Below are positions 1-6,516 of a DNA stretch of 10,574 nucleotides, one piece after another. The stretch lies in the NCBI GenBank assembly GCA_031289875.1, contig JAITOO010000175.1:1-10574 (forward strand). The letters are read 5' to 3'. The DNA is from Flavobacteriaceae bacterium. GTDB lineage: Bacteria > Bacteroidota > Bacteroidia > Flavobacteriales > Weeksellaceae. The notes beneath the pieces are model-generated. The model did not search any database. It was given only the letters and a program-made list of their open reading frames with translations, and had not been told where the DNA came from. The first letter of the stretch is position 1, and each line of letters opens with the position of its first letter. A program made the translations under genes and the position numbers.

Positions 1-5
1 TTAAA

Positions 6-503
6 TTATTCTTTCAAGAAAAAGAAAGTTTGTTTAACTTTCGTAAATTTTTCAAACAGCGATTCTCCTACATCTACGGAAGCGTAATTTTCTACTAATG
101 AACTTTCTAATGAATCTAAACCGTCCCAATATAAATCAAAATTCACTTTGAAATTCAGGTTGTTTTGTTTAGGTTTTTGCATGAGCTTCATCCACTTTTG
201 GAAAGAAGAATCATCTCTTTTGTCGGAAGTGAAAGTCTTGTAATATAAAGATGGTACTTTTCTGATTGTCAATTCTTTGGGAATATTTTTTGTAGAAAAA
301 ACCCGATGTCCGAGTGTCAATGAAAATTTGCCCAGCGCACCATTTTCATAATCCGAAAAGAGTAAAATCACATTGTTTGACGTTTTATTCGGAATTTTTG
401 CTGATATTTCTTCAAAAATAAATCTTTCTTTCAACGTCTCAATATCATCAATAATCTTTCCTTTTTTGTTTTCAGACTGCGTCGTGATTCCAACAATTGT
501 CAT
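6..503 (-). CDS. GyrI-like / AraC-type effector-binding domain protein, stand-alone
   Basis: A 165-aa protein that appears to consist only of the small-molecule binding domain found in GyrI/SbmC, Cass2-type and AraC/MerR-family effector-binding proteins. It has no DNA-binding helix-turn-helix. Family-like elements appear in order: an MTIVGI first strand, an ETLKERF helix, EISAKIPNK, a FSDYENGALGKFSLTLG segment, KEL-IRKVPSLYYKTF, and a late NFKVNFDLYWDG...ENYASVDVG pair of strands. The reading frame extends upstream to a TTG at 530, but I chose the ATG at 503 because the family normally begins at the MTIVGI strand. Stand-alone members are thought to bind hydrophobic or cationic small molecules; the ligand here is unknown. 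A TAATTTTG box and a 14-bp palindrome lie about 50 bp upstream. Family assignment is fairly confident; the biological role is not known. Confidence 0.75.
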   Translation of the reverse strand: MTIVGITTQSENKKGKIIDDIETLKERFIFEEISAKIPNKTSNNVILLFSDYENGALGKFSLTLGHRVFSTKNIPKELTIRKVPSLYYKTFTSDKRDDSSFQKWMKLMQKPKQNNLNFKVNFDLYWDGLDSLESSLVENYASVDVGESLFEKFTKVKQTFFFLKE

Positions 504-547
504 TTTTCCTAATTTCACTATCGTATTCAATATTAATTTTTTATAAT

Positions 548-561
548 TTTTGCATGCAAAA
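548..561. promoter_or_regulatory. 14-bp perfect palindrome, candidate operator
   Basis: TTTTGCATGCAAAA is a perfect inverted repeat with no loop. It lies about 45 bp upstream of the GyrI-like start and overlaps its putative -7 box. A dimeric repressor bound here would block the promoter. In AT-rich DNA a palindrome of this length can occur by chance, and no regulator is identified, so it is only a candidate. Confidence 0.3.
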
Positions 562-564
562 TTA
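557..564 (-). promoter_or_regulatory. Bacteroidetes-type -7 promoter box for the GyrI-like gene
   Basis: Read on the minus strand this is TAATTTTG, an exact fit to the Bacteroidetes primary-sigma -7 consensus TAnnTTTG. It lies about 53 bp before the chosen ATG. No clear TTG is seen at the expected -33 distance, so the call rests on one box. It shares bases with the palindrome at 548-561. Confidence 0.4.
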
Positions 565-603
565 ATAATTTCTGCATTAATCAGATTCTTTTTTTACTTT
601 TTT

Positions 604-735
604 TTAAGTAAAAATAGGGGATTGGTGATTATTTATAAAAATCAAAGTCTTTATAGGTCTGATTATTTGTAAGTTAAGATATAGGCTTCTCTGTAAATTT
701 ACCCATTCCAAAAATTGAAAAAACTCCACATTCAT
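604..735 (-). other. Coding-like 43-aa open frame in the intergenic region (fragment or repeat, uncertain)
   Basis: The spacer between the GyrI-like and TonB genes holds an ATG-initiated minus-strand frame of 43 residues, beginning MNVEFFQFLEWVNLQRSLYL. The same frame stays open upstream of that ATG to about 792 and reads KLCGTPCSAHDGD there. That upstream part (about 740-770) is an island of higher G+C in very AT-rich DNA. The residue mix, with many W, Q, R, L and few stops, looks more like coding sequence or a decayed copy of one than random spacer. I cannot tie it to a family, and it could be a short repeated element or chance. Confidence 0.25.
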
Positions 736-901
736 ATCTCCGTCGTGTGCAGAGCATGGGGTTCCGCATAGTTTACAAAAATGAGTTCAGGTGTTTATAC
801 GGATAATTATATAATTTTTAATAATAAAATTGAATATTTTTCAACAATAATTTAAAATAAACCCATATTTCAGGTGGGGGGTATTTAAAAATTTAACATT
901 T

Positions 902-915
902 TGGCACGAATTTGG
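902..915 (+). promoter_or_regulatory. Sigma-54-like -24 element (TGGCACG) upstream of the TonB gene
   Basis: TGGCACG at 902-908 is a perfect -24 half of a sigma-54 promoter, and a TTTGG follows as a -12-like half. The usual GG-N10-GC geometry is not met: there are 9 bases between the GG pairs, and at N10 the dinucleotide is GA. If used, transcription would begin near 926, leaving a leader of about 33 nt before the ATG at 959. A degenerate primary-sigma box (GATATTTG, 915-922) overlaps it. Confidence 0.3.
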
Positions 916-958
916 ATATTTGTTTAAAGAATCACGAATAATTAAAAAAAATTGTAAT

Positions 959-1786
959 ATGAATCCTGACATTTATTCTTCATTTGATGAACTTTTGTTT
1001 GAAAAACGAAACAAAAATTACGGCGCATACGATTTGCGTGCGCAACAGAACTATTTGATGACCAAAGCATTGATTATGGGTTTGGGACTTTGTTTGTTTG
1101 TTATGATGGTTTTTTATTTTTACAGTCAAATTCAGTTGCCGCCTACTGCCGCTACCCCTGCTCAAACTATTTACGAATTAATTCCTCCTGAAGAAATTGC
1201 TCCTAAAAAAGAGAAAGTTAATCCAAAAGAAACGACATCAACTTCTCCCCTCAAGAAAGTAAACAATCTTTCGCCTACACCTGTAAGAAATACAGACGTG
1301 GAAAGAACCTTGGCAACGCAAACAGAGATTGAAGGCGCAGAAATTTCTACCATAGACAGGGCAGGCGTTACAAACGTTTCAAATACAGCAGTTTCTAATA
1401 ATTCAGGAATTATGAACGTTACGCCTCCTGCTCCGCCAATTGTAAGTCCCTCTGCAACAGATGTTTACAGTGCGGTAGATGTAGATGCTTCATTTCCCGG
1501 CGGAACAGACGCTTTGCGCAATTACGTCTCTGCACAAATGGAATATCCCGAAAAAGCGTTGAAAAACGGCACTCAGGGTAGAGTACTCATTAAATTCGTG
1601 GTAGAAAAAGACGGGGCAATGTCGGGATTCAAAGTGGTGAAAGGCATCGGCGACGGCTGCGAAGAAGAGGTCATCAGAATTTTGAAAAAAATCAATAAAA
1701 AATGGATTCCCGCACAAATCAACGGAACAACTGTGAGAACGTATTTTACATTGCCTGTAGCATTTAAACTGAATAATTTTGAATAA
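959..1786 (+). CDS. TonB-family energy transducer
   Basis: A 275-aa inner-membrane protein with the usual TonB layout. It links the proton-motive force, through ExbB/ExbD, to TonB-dependent outer-membrane receptors. It starts with a short cytoplasmic part containing SFDELLFEKRNKNYGAYDLR (residues 8-27), a motif typical of many Bacteroidetes TonB proteins. One membrane helix follows at about 36-55, then a Pro/Thr/Ser-rich periplasmic spacer (about 58-170). The C-terminal TonB_C domain begins at SFPGG (178-182), continues through MEYPEKALKNGTQGRVLIKF and ends with TYFTLPVAFKL. An in-frame TTG at 920 would add 13 residues, but the ATG at 959 gives the canonical N-terminus. No ExbB or ExbD gene is adjacent, so it must use partners encoded elsewhere. 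A sigma-54-like element lies about 45 bp upstream. Confidence 0.9.
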   Translation: MNPDIYSSFDELLFEKRNKNYGAYDLRAQQNYLMTKALIMGLGLCLFVMMVFYFYSQIQLPPTAATPAQTIYELIPPEEIAPKKEKVNPKETTSTSPLKKVNNLSPTPVRNTDVERTLATQTEIEGAEISTIDRAGVTNVSNTAVSNNSGIMNVTPPAPPIVSPSATDVYSAVDVDASFPGGTDALRNYVSAQMEYPEKALKNGTQGRVLIKFVVEKDGAMSGFKVVKGIGDGCEEEVIRILKKINKKWIPAQINGTTVRTYFTLPVAFKLNNFE

Positions 1787-1818
1787 TTTTCCCGCAGATT
1801 CAATTTCTCAACATTTCA

Positions 1819-1826
1819 TATATTTG
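1819..1826 (+). promoter_or_regulatory. Bacteroidetes-type -7 box for the outer-membrane protein gene
   Basis: TATATTTG matches TAnnTTTG exactly and ends 17 bp before the ATG at 1844, so this gene probably has its own promoter rather than depending on tonB read-through. No good TTG is seen at -33. Confidence 0.45.
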
Positions 1827-1843
1827 CAAAAATTTTAGCGAAT

Positions 1844-2347
1844 ATGAGAAAAATTCTTGTAAGTTTACTAATGGTCGGCATGATAGGTTTTATCAATGCA
1901 CAAGCAGCGTTCTCCGGAAAGAACGATATGAAATTTCAAATTGGAGCTAACTTTCAAAACGGCGGTACGGGAATTATGACGAGTTTCGATTATGGACTGG
2001 GTGAAAGTTTTTCAATCGGAGCGCAGGCAGGCTATCTTTTAGGCGTGAAAAAAGTAGATGGAAAAAATCCTGACGCAGGCGACCGCTTCGATATGAAAGC
2101 AAGGTTCAATGCCCATCTGGGCAATGTTTTGGGACTGCCTGCGGGAATGGATGTCTATCCCGGTCTGGATTTGGGACTGAAAAATTTCGGCGGACATGCA
2201 GGAGTACGGTATTTCTTCAAAGACGGCTTCGGGTTATTTACAGAGATTAATTTTCCGATTGCACGCTACAAAGATGCCAAAGGTTTTGAAAAGTTGAACA
2301 ATCAGTTTGCCGTAAGCGTAGGCGCAAGTTTTGATATTACGAAATAG
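1844..2347 (+). CDS. Small outer-membrane beta-barrel-like protein (DUF6646-like)
   Basis: A 167-aa protein with a clear Sec signal peptide (MRKILVSLLMVGMIGFINA, likely cleavage after A19). The mature part is made of short amphipathic, glycine- and aromatic-rich strands: KFQIGANFQNGGTGI, SFDYGLGESFSIGAQAGYLLG, DRFDMKARFNAHLG, VYPGLDLGLKNFGGHAGVRYFF, and a terminal FAVSVGASFDITK. This fits a small barrel in the outer membrane. The wording closely resembles a flavobacterial family I know as DUF6646, but I recall this rather than having searched it. Function is unknown. It lies 57 bp after the TonB gene and has its own -7 box, so it is a neighbour rather than a tight operon partner. Membrane location is well supported; a structural or pore role is inference. 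Confidence 0.75.
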   Translation: MRKILVSLLMVGMIGFINAQAAFSGKNDMKFQIGANFQNGGTGIMTSFDYGLGESFSIGAQAGYLLGVKKVDGKNPDAGDRFDMKARFNAHLGNVLGLPAGMDVYPGLDLGLKNFGGHAGVRYFFKDGFGLFTEINFPIARYKDAKGFEKLNNQFAVSVGASFDITK

Positions 2348-2379
2348 GTGTAAATTATCCGAAAATATTGATTTCCTCC

Positions 2380-2397
2380 ATAAAATTCGTTTTTTAT
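2380..2397 (+). terminator. Weak AT-only hairpin after the outer-membrane protein gene
   Basis: ATAAAA and TTTTAT can pair across a 6-nt loop (TTCGTT), 33 bp after the stop codon. The stem is entirely A:T and there is no clean U-tract after it, so it would be weak. It is listed because it lies between two genes that each seem to have their own promoter. Confidence 0.2.
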
Positions 2398-2472
2398 AAA
2401 AGAAGTAATGGGTTATCTCTGTACTTTCAACAACATCAAATTTTAAAGACAAGAAAATTTCGGCAAAATCAC

Positions 2473-2480
2473 TAACTTTG
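2473..2480 (+). promoter_or_regulatory. Bacteroidetes-type -7 box for dgt
   Basis: TAACTTTG fits TAnnTTTG exactly and ends 15 bp before the dgt ATG at 2496. The 148-bp gap after the preceding gene also favours a separate promoter. No convincing -33 TTG is visible. Confidence 0.45.
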
Positions 2481-2495
2481 AATTTTGATTGAAAA

Positions 2496-3869
2496 ATGGA
2501 CATAAACCAATTATTTTCAGACCTGCGGACGGGCGTGCAGTACAGGTCTGCGGACAAAAAAAGCGACAGCAGAAGCGAATATCAGCGCGATTTTGACCGC
2601 GTGATTTTCTCGACCGCGTTTCGCCGCCTTCAAAACAAAACGCAGGTTTTCCCTCTGCCCGACAGCATCTTGGTACACAATCGATTGACGCATTCATTAG
2701 AAGTGGCTTCTGTGGGGCGTTCGCTGGGAAGTGAAATCGGAAATTTCATTGCTGAAAAATATGCTCCCGACTTGACCGCAGAAACGCAAGAACTGTTTAA
2801 ACACAGCCTGTACAACGTGATTTCTACTGCCTGTCTGTGCCACGACATTGGGAATCCTGCTTTTGGACATTCGGGAGAAGATGCGATTGCAAGTTATTTT
2901 TTTCACAATGAATCTTGGTTAAAATCAAAATTTTCTGAAAAAGAATGGCAAGATTTTGTCAATTTTGAAGGAAATGCCAATGCAATCCGCGTTTTAACGC
3001 AAAAACAAAACGGAAAATCGGAGGGAGGCGCTATGCTGACGTACTCCACGCTGGCTTCGATTGCGAAATATCCGTGCGAATCTGTCGCCAAAGACAAGAA
3101 AATTCTCCACCGCAAGAAATTTGGATTCTTTCAAAGCGAAAAATCTGTTTTTCAAGATATTGCAAAAGAAACTTCGATGACTTTGATGCAGGAAGAACCG
3201 CTGATTTACCTGCGCCACCCTTTTGTCTGGCTCGTAGAAACGGCGGACGACATATGCTACAATATTATTGATTTGGAAGATGCGCAGCGGTTGGGTTTCG
3301 TTGATTCAAAAATTTGCGAAGATCTTTTCCGTCAGATTATCAGCGAGATGCAGGGCGAAGACAAATGGACGCGCGTGAGTCGGAAATTGTCGCAAACCGA
3401 AGACAAGAACGACCGGATTTCTTTTCTGCGTGCAGTTTCGATTAACTCGCTTATCCGCAGGGCGGAAGAGATTTACAAGGAAATTTTTGAAGAAGTTTTG
3501 TCGGGAACGCCGGAAAAATCCATTTTCGGGCAGATGAAAAGCGAATGCAAAGCAATTCAGACGATTGAGGATTTTTCGGTAGAAAATATTTACAACCACC
3601 GCTCGGTAGTGGAAATCGAAAATGCGGGATACAACGTGATGTACGAGTTATTAGACCATTTCATTCCGCCGATTCTTAAAACGAAAGACCTCCGACGGGA
3701 GTCGGACAAAAAGGCTATTAAGTTGATTCCCAGACAGTTTTTGTATGAAGTCCCAAGCGATTATGAAAAAGTTTTGGGCGTTGTGGATTTTGTTTCGGGC
3801 ATGACGGACAACTATGCGACGGCTTTGTACCGAAAAATCAAGGGGATAGATATTGGAATGAGGGGGTGA
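2496..3869 (+). CDS. dgt: Deoxyguanosinetriphosphate triphosphohydrolase (dGTPase)
   Basis: A 457-aa cytoplasmic HD-domain hydrolase. This family removes triphosphate from dGTP (and in some members other dNTPs), giving the deoxynucleoside and tripolyphosphate, and so tunes dNTP pools. The metal-binding HD set is complete: H66 in RLTHSLEVASVGRSLG, H116-D117 in CLCHDIGNPAFGHSGEDA, and the ETADD pair at about 248-252 before ICYNIIDLEDA. Other family signatures are the N-terminal SRSEYQRDFDRVIFSTAFRRLQNKTQV (about 25-51) and FEGNANAIRVLT (157-168). Length matches full-size bacterial enzymes, with no truncation. G+C is visibly higher than in the polysaccharide genes that follow, so it looks like a resident core gene at the left flank of that block. 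Confidence 0.95.
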   Translation: MDINQLFSDLRTGVQYRSADKKSDSRSEYQRDFDRVIFSTAFRRLQNKTQVFPLPDSILVHNRLTHSLEVASVGRSLGSEIGNFIAEKYAPDLTAETQELFKHSLYNVISTACLCHDIGNPAFGHSGEDAIASYFFHNESWLKSKFSEKEWQDFVNFEGNANAIRVLTQKQNGKSEGGAMLTYSTLASIAKYPCESVAKDKKILHRKKFGFFQSEKSVFQDIAKETSMTLMQEEPLIYLRHPFVWLVETADDICYNIIDLEDAQRLGFVDSKICEDLFRQIISEMQGEDKWTRVSRKLSQTEDKNDRISFLRAVSINSLIRRAEEIYKEIFEEVLSGTPEKSIFGQMKSECKAIQTIEDFSVENIYNHRSVVEIENAGYNVMYELLDHFIPPILKTKDLRRESDKKAIKLIPRQFLYEVPSDYEKVLGVVDFVSGMTDNYATALYRKIKGIDIGMRG

Positions 3870-3926
3870 GTTGTTGAAAAAATTAAAATATTAAAAAAAT
3901 GTTTCTACTAATAAAGCATTATTTAT

Positions 3927-3934
3927 TACCTTTG
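3927..3934 (+). promoter_or_regulatory. Bacteroidetes-type -7 box for the lipoprotein gene
   Basis: TACCTTTG fits TAnnTTTG exactly and lies 26 bp before the ATG at 3961, in an AT-rich 91-bp gap after dgt. The lipoprotein is therefore probably transcribed independently of dgt. No -33 TTG is found at a normal distance. Confidence 0.5.
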
Positions 3935-3960
3935 TAAACTCTAAATTAAAAATCAGACCG

Positions 3961-4500
3961 ATGAGAAAAATAATTTTAGGACTAATTGCATTAACATTAC
4001 TATTAACGTGCCAAAAAGAATCTCAAACAAAAGAAAACACAACCTCTAAAACGCCAAATTTTAAAGTAATTCTTGAGGGTGTTTTCACCAAAAACGACAG
4101 ATTTCAGTTGTTCTATGCCAGTAATAGTGAAACCTTTGATGAAAATAGATCGATAATTATACCTATATACGGCGAACCCATTTTGCAACAAATTGTTTTT
4201 GATGTTCCAAAAAATATAAAACCGACAAAAATCCGATTAGATTTTGGAGAGAATAAAGCGCAAGGAGAGATTTCTATAAAAAATATATCTTTTTTCTATA
4301 AAAATGATTCTATTAACGGGGATTTTGGTTCCTTTTCAGAATATTTTGACCCAAGCGCTTCGGTTGTCTATAATGCCCAAAAGTTAATATATGAGTTGCC
4401 TGTAAATGAGGTTTACGACCCGTTAATTGAAGGAAATTCCAAATTGGAAGATGCTTTAAAGAAACTGTATAACAAGAAACCTACGGAAGAAAGTAAATAA
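3961..4500 (+). CDS. Lipoprotein of unknown function at the head of the polysaccharide block
   Basis: A 179-aa protein with a type II signal peptide, MRKIILGLIALTLLLTC, lipidated Cys at residue 17. The Thr just before the Cys is less usual than Gly or Ala. The residues after the Cys are QKES, close to the QKDDE-like surface-export signal known from Capnocytophaga lipoproteins, so the protein may sit on the outside of the outer membrane. The mature part looks beta-rich: NDRFQLFYASNSETF, then ILQQIVFDVPKNIKPTKIRLDFGEN, then GEISIKNISFFYKND. This resembles a jelly-roll or carbohydrate-binding sandwich, which is inference from pattern only. A helical tail (LEDALKKLYNKK) ends it. No family is recognised. 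It precedes a glycosyltransferase by 132 bp, which hints at a role in surface-glycan handling. Confidence 0.8.
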   Translation: MRKIILGLIALTLLLTCQKESQTKENTTSKTPNFKVILEGVFTKNDRFQLFYASNSETFDENRSIIIPIYGEPILQQIVFDVPKNIKPTKIRLDFGENKAQGEISIKNISFFYKNDSINGDFGSFSEYFDPSASVVYNAQKLIYELPVNEVYDPLIEGNSKLEDALKKLYNKKPTEESK

Positions 4501-4516
4501 TCTTATAATAATAAGA
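4501..4516 (+). terminator. Short AT hairpin directly after the lipoprotein stop codon
   Basis: TCTTAT and ATAAGA form a 6-bp stem around a 4-nt loop, starting on the base after the TAA stop. There is no T-tract after it, so it may be only a weak 3' end or mRNA-stabilising structure. The rest of the 132-bp gap to the glycosyltransferase is plain AT-rich spacer with no exact TAnnTTTG box. Confidence 0.2.
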
Positions 4517-4632
4517 GGTAGCCATTAGAAACAATTCATATTACTTTATTTAATATTGTATATACATATTACATTGTACTAATGCCGTTTATGTGAATAT
4601 TTTGAACGGATTAAAAATAAATTACTGTTTTG

Positions 4633-5400
4633 ATGAAAACTCCTTTTTTTTCTATAATTACAGCTTCTTACAATTCAGAAAAAACAATTGAAAAAACAAT
4701 TTTGTCTGTATTAAGTCAAACTTTTTTGGACTTTGAATACCTTATCATCGACGGAGGCTCACAAGACGGAACTTTAAATATCATCGAAAAATATAAAAAT
4801 CAATTCAAAAGAAAAAATATCACTTTTAAATACCTTTCTAAACCGGACGAAGGAATTTATGACGCATGGAACAAAGGAATTACTTTAAGTGTTGGAAATT
4901 GGATTTCTTTTCTGGGTTCAGACGATACTTATATGAAAAACGCTTTGGAAGTTTATTATAAAAACATTTTGAATGTCTCTCATCAAATTAATTTTATTTG
5001 CTCCAAAGCACGGCAAATCAATACAAAGGGCGAAACCATCAGATTTTTTGGCGAGCCGCTGAAAAAAAATGTATTTAAGCGGGAAATGCGAATTGCACAT
5101 GTAGGAGCGTTTCACCATAGAACACTTTTTGAAGAATTTGGTTTATACAACACGGATTTTAAGATCACCGGCGATTACGAATTTCTGTTGAGAGTTTTAA
5201 TAAAATTACAGCCTGCTTATATTAAATGTATTACTGTTGAAATTTTGGGAAATGGCATCAGCACAAGATTAGTCAAATCTGCCTTTAAAGAAGTAAAGAA
5301 AGCAAAAGAAATCAATCACACGAATATTAATTTTTTGATAAATATTGAATATTATTTTTCCCTATTAAAATATTATATTACCCGAATCAAATATTTATAA
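4633..5400 (+). CDS. Glycosyltransferase family 2
   Basis: A 255-aa GT-A fold transferase that moves a sugar from a nucleotide-sugar donor to a growing glycan at the cytoplasmic face of the inner membrane. It starts with the classic SIITASYNSEKTIEKTILSV (7-26). The nucleotide-binding LIIDGGSQDGT follows (37-47), then PDEGIYDAWNKGI (71-83). A GSDD metal site at 95-98 stands for the DxD motif, and TGDYEFLLRV (179-188) carries the likely catalytic acid residues. There are no long membrane helices. The frame opens at a TTG at 4630, but the ATG at 4633 directly after it is the natural start. Its stop codon overlaps the end of the opposing GT4 gene. Donor and acceptor cannot be told from sequence. 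Very AT-rich, unlike dgt. Confidence 0.92.
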   Translation: MKTPFFSIITASYNSEKTIEKTILSVLSQTFLDFEYLIIDGGSQDGTLNIIEKYKNQFKRKNITFKYLSKPDEGIYDAWNKGITLSVGNWISFLGSDDTYMKNALEVYYKNILNVSHQINFICSKARQINTKGETIRFFGEPLKKNVFKREMRIAHVGAFHHRTLFEEFGLYNTDFKITGDYEFLLRVLIKLQPAYIKCITVEILGNGISTRLVKSAFKEVKKAKEINHTNINFLINIEYYFSLLKYYITRIKYL

Positions 5401-6462
5401 CACAGTTTTATACACTGCCAACGTCTGTTCCGCTGCTTTTTCCCAAGTATAATTTTCTGCAATATAATTTTTAAAACTCTGATTAAAAGGCGCTTGATGT
5501 GCTTTTTTAATTGCTTGACAAATGGAATCTACCGACGCTGTGTCGCAAAAAAAACCGTTATCTTCAATATATTCTTTTTGGTCGCCTTTATCAGATACGA
5601 CAATATTGCAACCATAATATGCCGCTTCCAGCGACACCAATCCTGTCGTCTCAAACCAGCTAACCAAAGCGTGAACTTTTGCAGATTTCATGATTGAAAA
5701 TATCTCTTTTTGAGGGAGATGTTCTATAAATTCGATATTACTTTTGGCAATTCTTCTACAAATTTTATAATAGTTTTTATGGTTGGGAGAATGTTGTCCA
5801 ATAATGTAAAACTTATACGGCAGAGCATTTGCTGCTTTTATTAAATTCAGTTGGTTTTTTCTTCCCTCAATCCGCCCAATGCAAATTATAGAATCTTTGA
5901 ATTTTTCATTAGGCTCAATATCGGGAATAATTTCAATACCATTAGTGATTTTGAAAACAGGAATGTTAATTTTCCCGAACGTTTTTTCTAATCTTTTGGC
6001 TTCATTCTCGCTATTAGGAAGCAGGGCGGCTGCATTTTTTATCACTTTTTTCACCGATTTTTCATGTCCCCAAAACAGATACTCTTTACTTTTGATTTTT
6101 TCGCCATTGAGTAAGGCTCTTGCAATTGTTTTTAAATATTCTAAATTGTTTTTTCCGAAAAATTTCCGAAAAATTTTTTTCAACAAAGTTCCTTGCTTTC
6201 GTTCATACTCTTCATAATCCACAAAAATAGTGGATATTACATATTTTCTTGCTTTTTTTGCATGATAAATAATATCAGAGGGTCTAATGATATTGAAAAA
6301 ATGAATTATATCGTAAAAATCATAATCAAAAGTATCATTCGTTAGTCCAATATCTACATGAACGCCCAATTTTCTTAAGTTTTCTGCGGTTTTTTCGATT
6401 TGAACAGTATCACCACCCCAAGAAGAATACAAAGTTGCTCTTGCAATAAAAAGTACTTTCAT
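5395..6462 (-). CDS. Glycosyltransferase family 4
   Basis: A 355-aa GT-B fold retaining transferase, probably adding one sugar in surface-polysaccharide synthesis. The N-terminal half starts MKVLFIARATLYSSWGGDTV, with the Gly-rich acceptor-side loop at 16-17, followed by QIEKTAENLRKLG. The C-terminal donor half contains IICIGRIEGRKNQLNLIKA (192-210) and FETTGLVSLEAAYYG (270-284). The latter is the E-x7-E nucleotide-sugar motif, with both glutamates present. Length is normal for the family. It is read against its neighbours: its 3' end overlaps the GT2 gene by 6 bp and its 5' end faces the wzy-like gene across 54 bp. In that gap, minus-strand TTG-N15-TAAAATTA is only a poor promoter match. Confidence 0.92.
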   Translation of the reverse strand: MKVLFIARATLYSSWGGDTVQIEKTAENLRKLGVHVDIGLTNDTFDYDFYDIIHFFNIIRPSDIIYHAKKARKYVISTIFVDYEEYERKQGTLLKKIFRKFFGKNNLEYLKTIARALLNGEKIKSKEYLFWGHEKSVKKVIKNAAALLPNSENEAKRLEKTFGKINIPVFKITNGIEIIPDIEPNEKFKDSIICIGRIEGRKNQLNLIKAANALPYKFYIIGQHSPNHKNYYKICRRIAKSNIEFIEHLPQKEIFSIMKSAKVHALVSWFETTGLVSLEAAYYGCNIVVSDKGDQKEYIEDNGFFCDTASVDSICQAIKKAHQAPFNQSFKNYIAENYTWEKAAEQTLAVYKTVL

Positions 6463-6474
6463 AATAATTTTACC

Positions 6475-6482
6475 TATCTTTG
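6475..6482 (+). promoter_or_regulatory. Bacteroidetes-type -7 box for the wzy-like gene
   Basis: TATCTTTG fits TAnnTTTG exactly and ends 34 bp before the ATG at 6517. It lies in the 54-bp gap between two divergent genes, so any protein bound here could affect both the polymerase-like and the GT4 gene. Confidence 0.5.
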
Positions 6483-6516
6483 TATGGCAATTTAGGCATT
6501 TTTTAGCATTAGAACT

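Noticed and set aside
504..530. N-terminal extension of the GyrI-like gene from a TTG
   Set aside because: The domain's first strand begins at the ATG at 503, and the extra nine residues have no family counterpart.
781..855. 24-aa plus-strand ORF starting with ATG in the spacer
   Set aside because: Too short, no promoter or family signal, AT-driven composition; nothing beyond a chance open frame.
876..881. G6 run upstream of the TonB gene, and a similar G6 run at about 9152-9157
   Set aside because: Considered as phase-variable tracts, but six bases is short for slipped-strand switching. Shifting the second one does not join the HsdS tail to the fusion gene's frame in a simple way.
920..958. 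N-terminal extension of the TonB gene from a TTG
   Set aside because: The canonical N-terminus of this TonB class begins at the ATG at 959, and the extension would overlap the sigma-54-like element.
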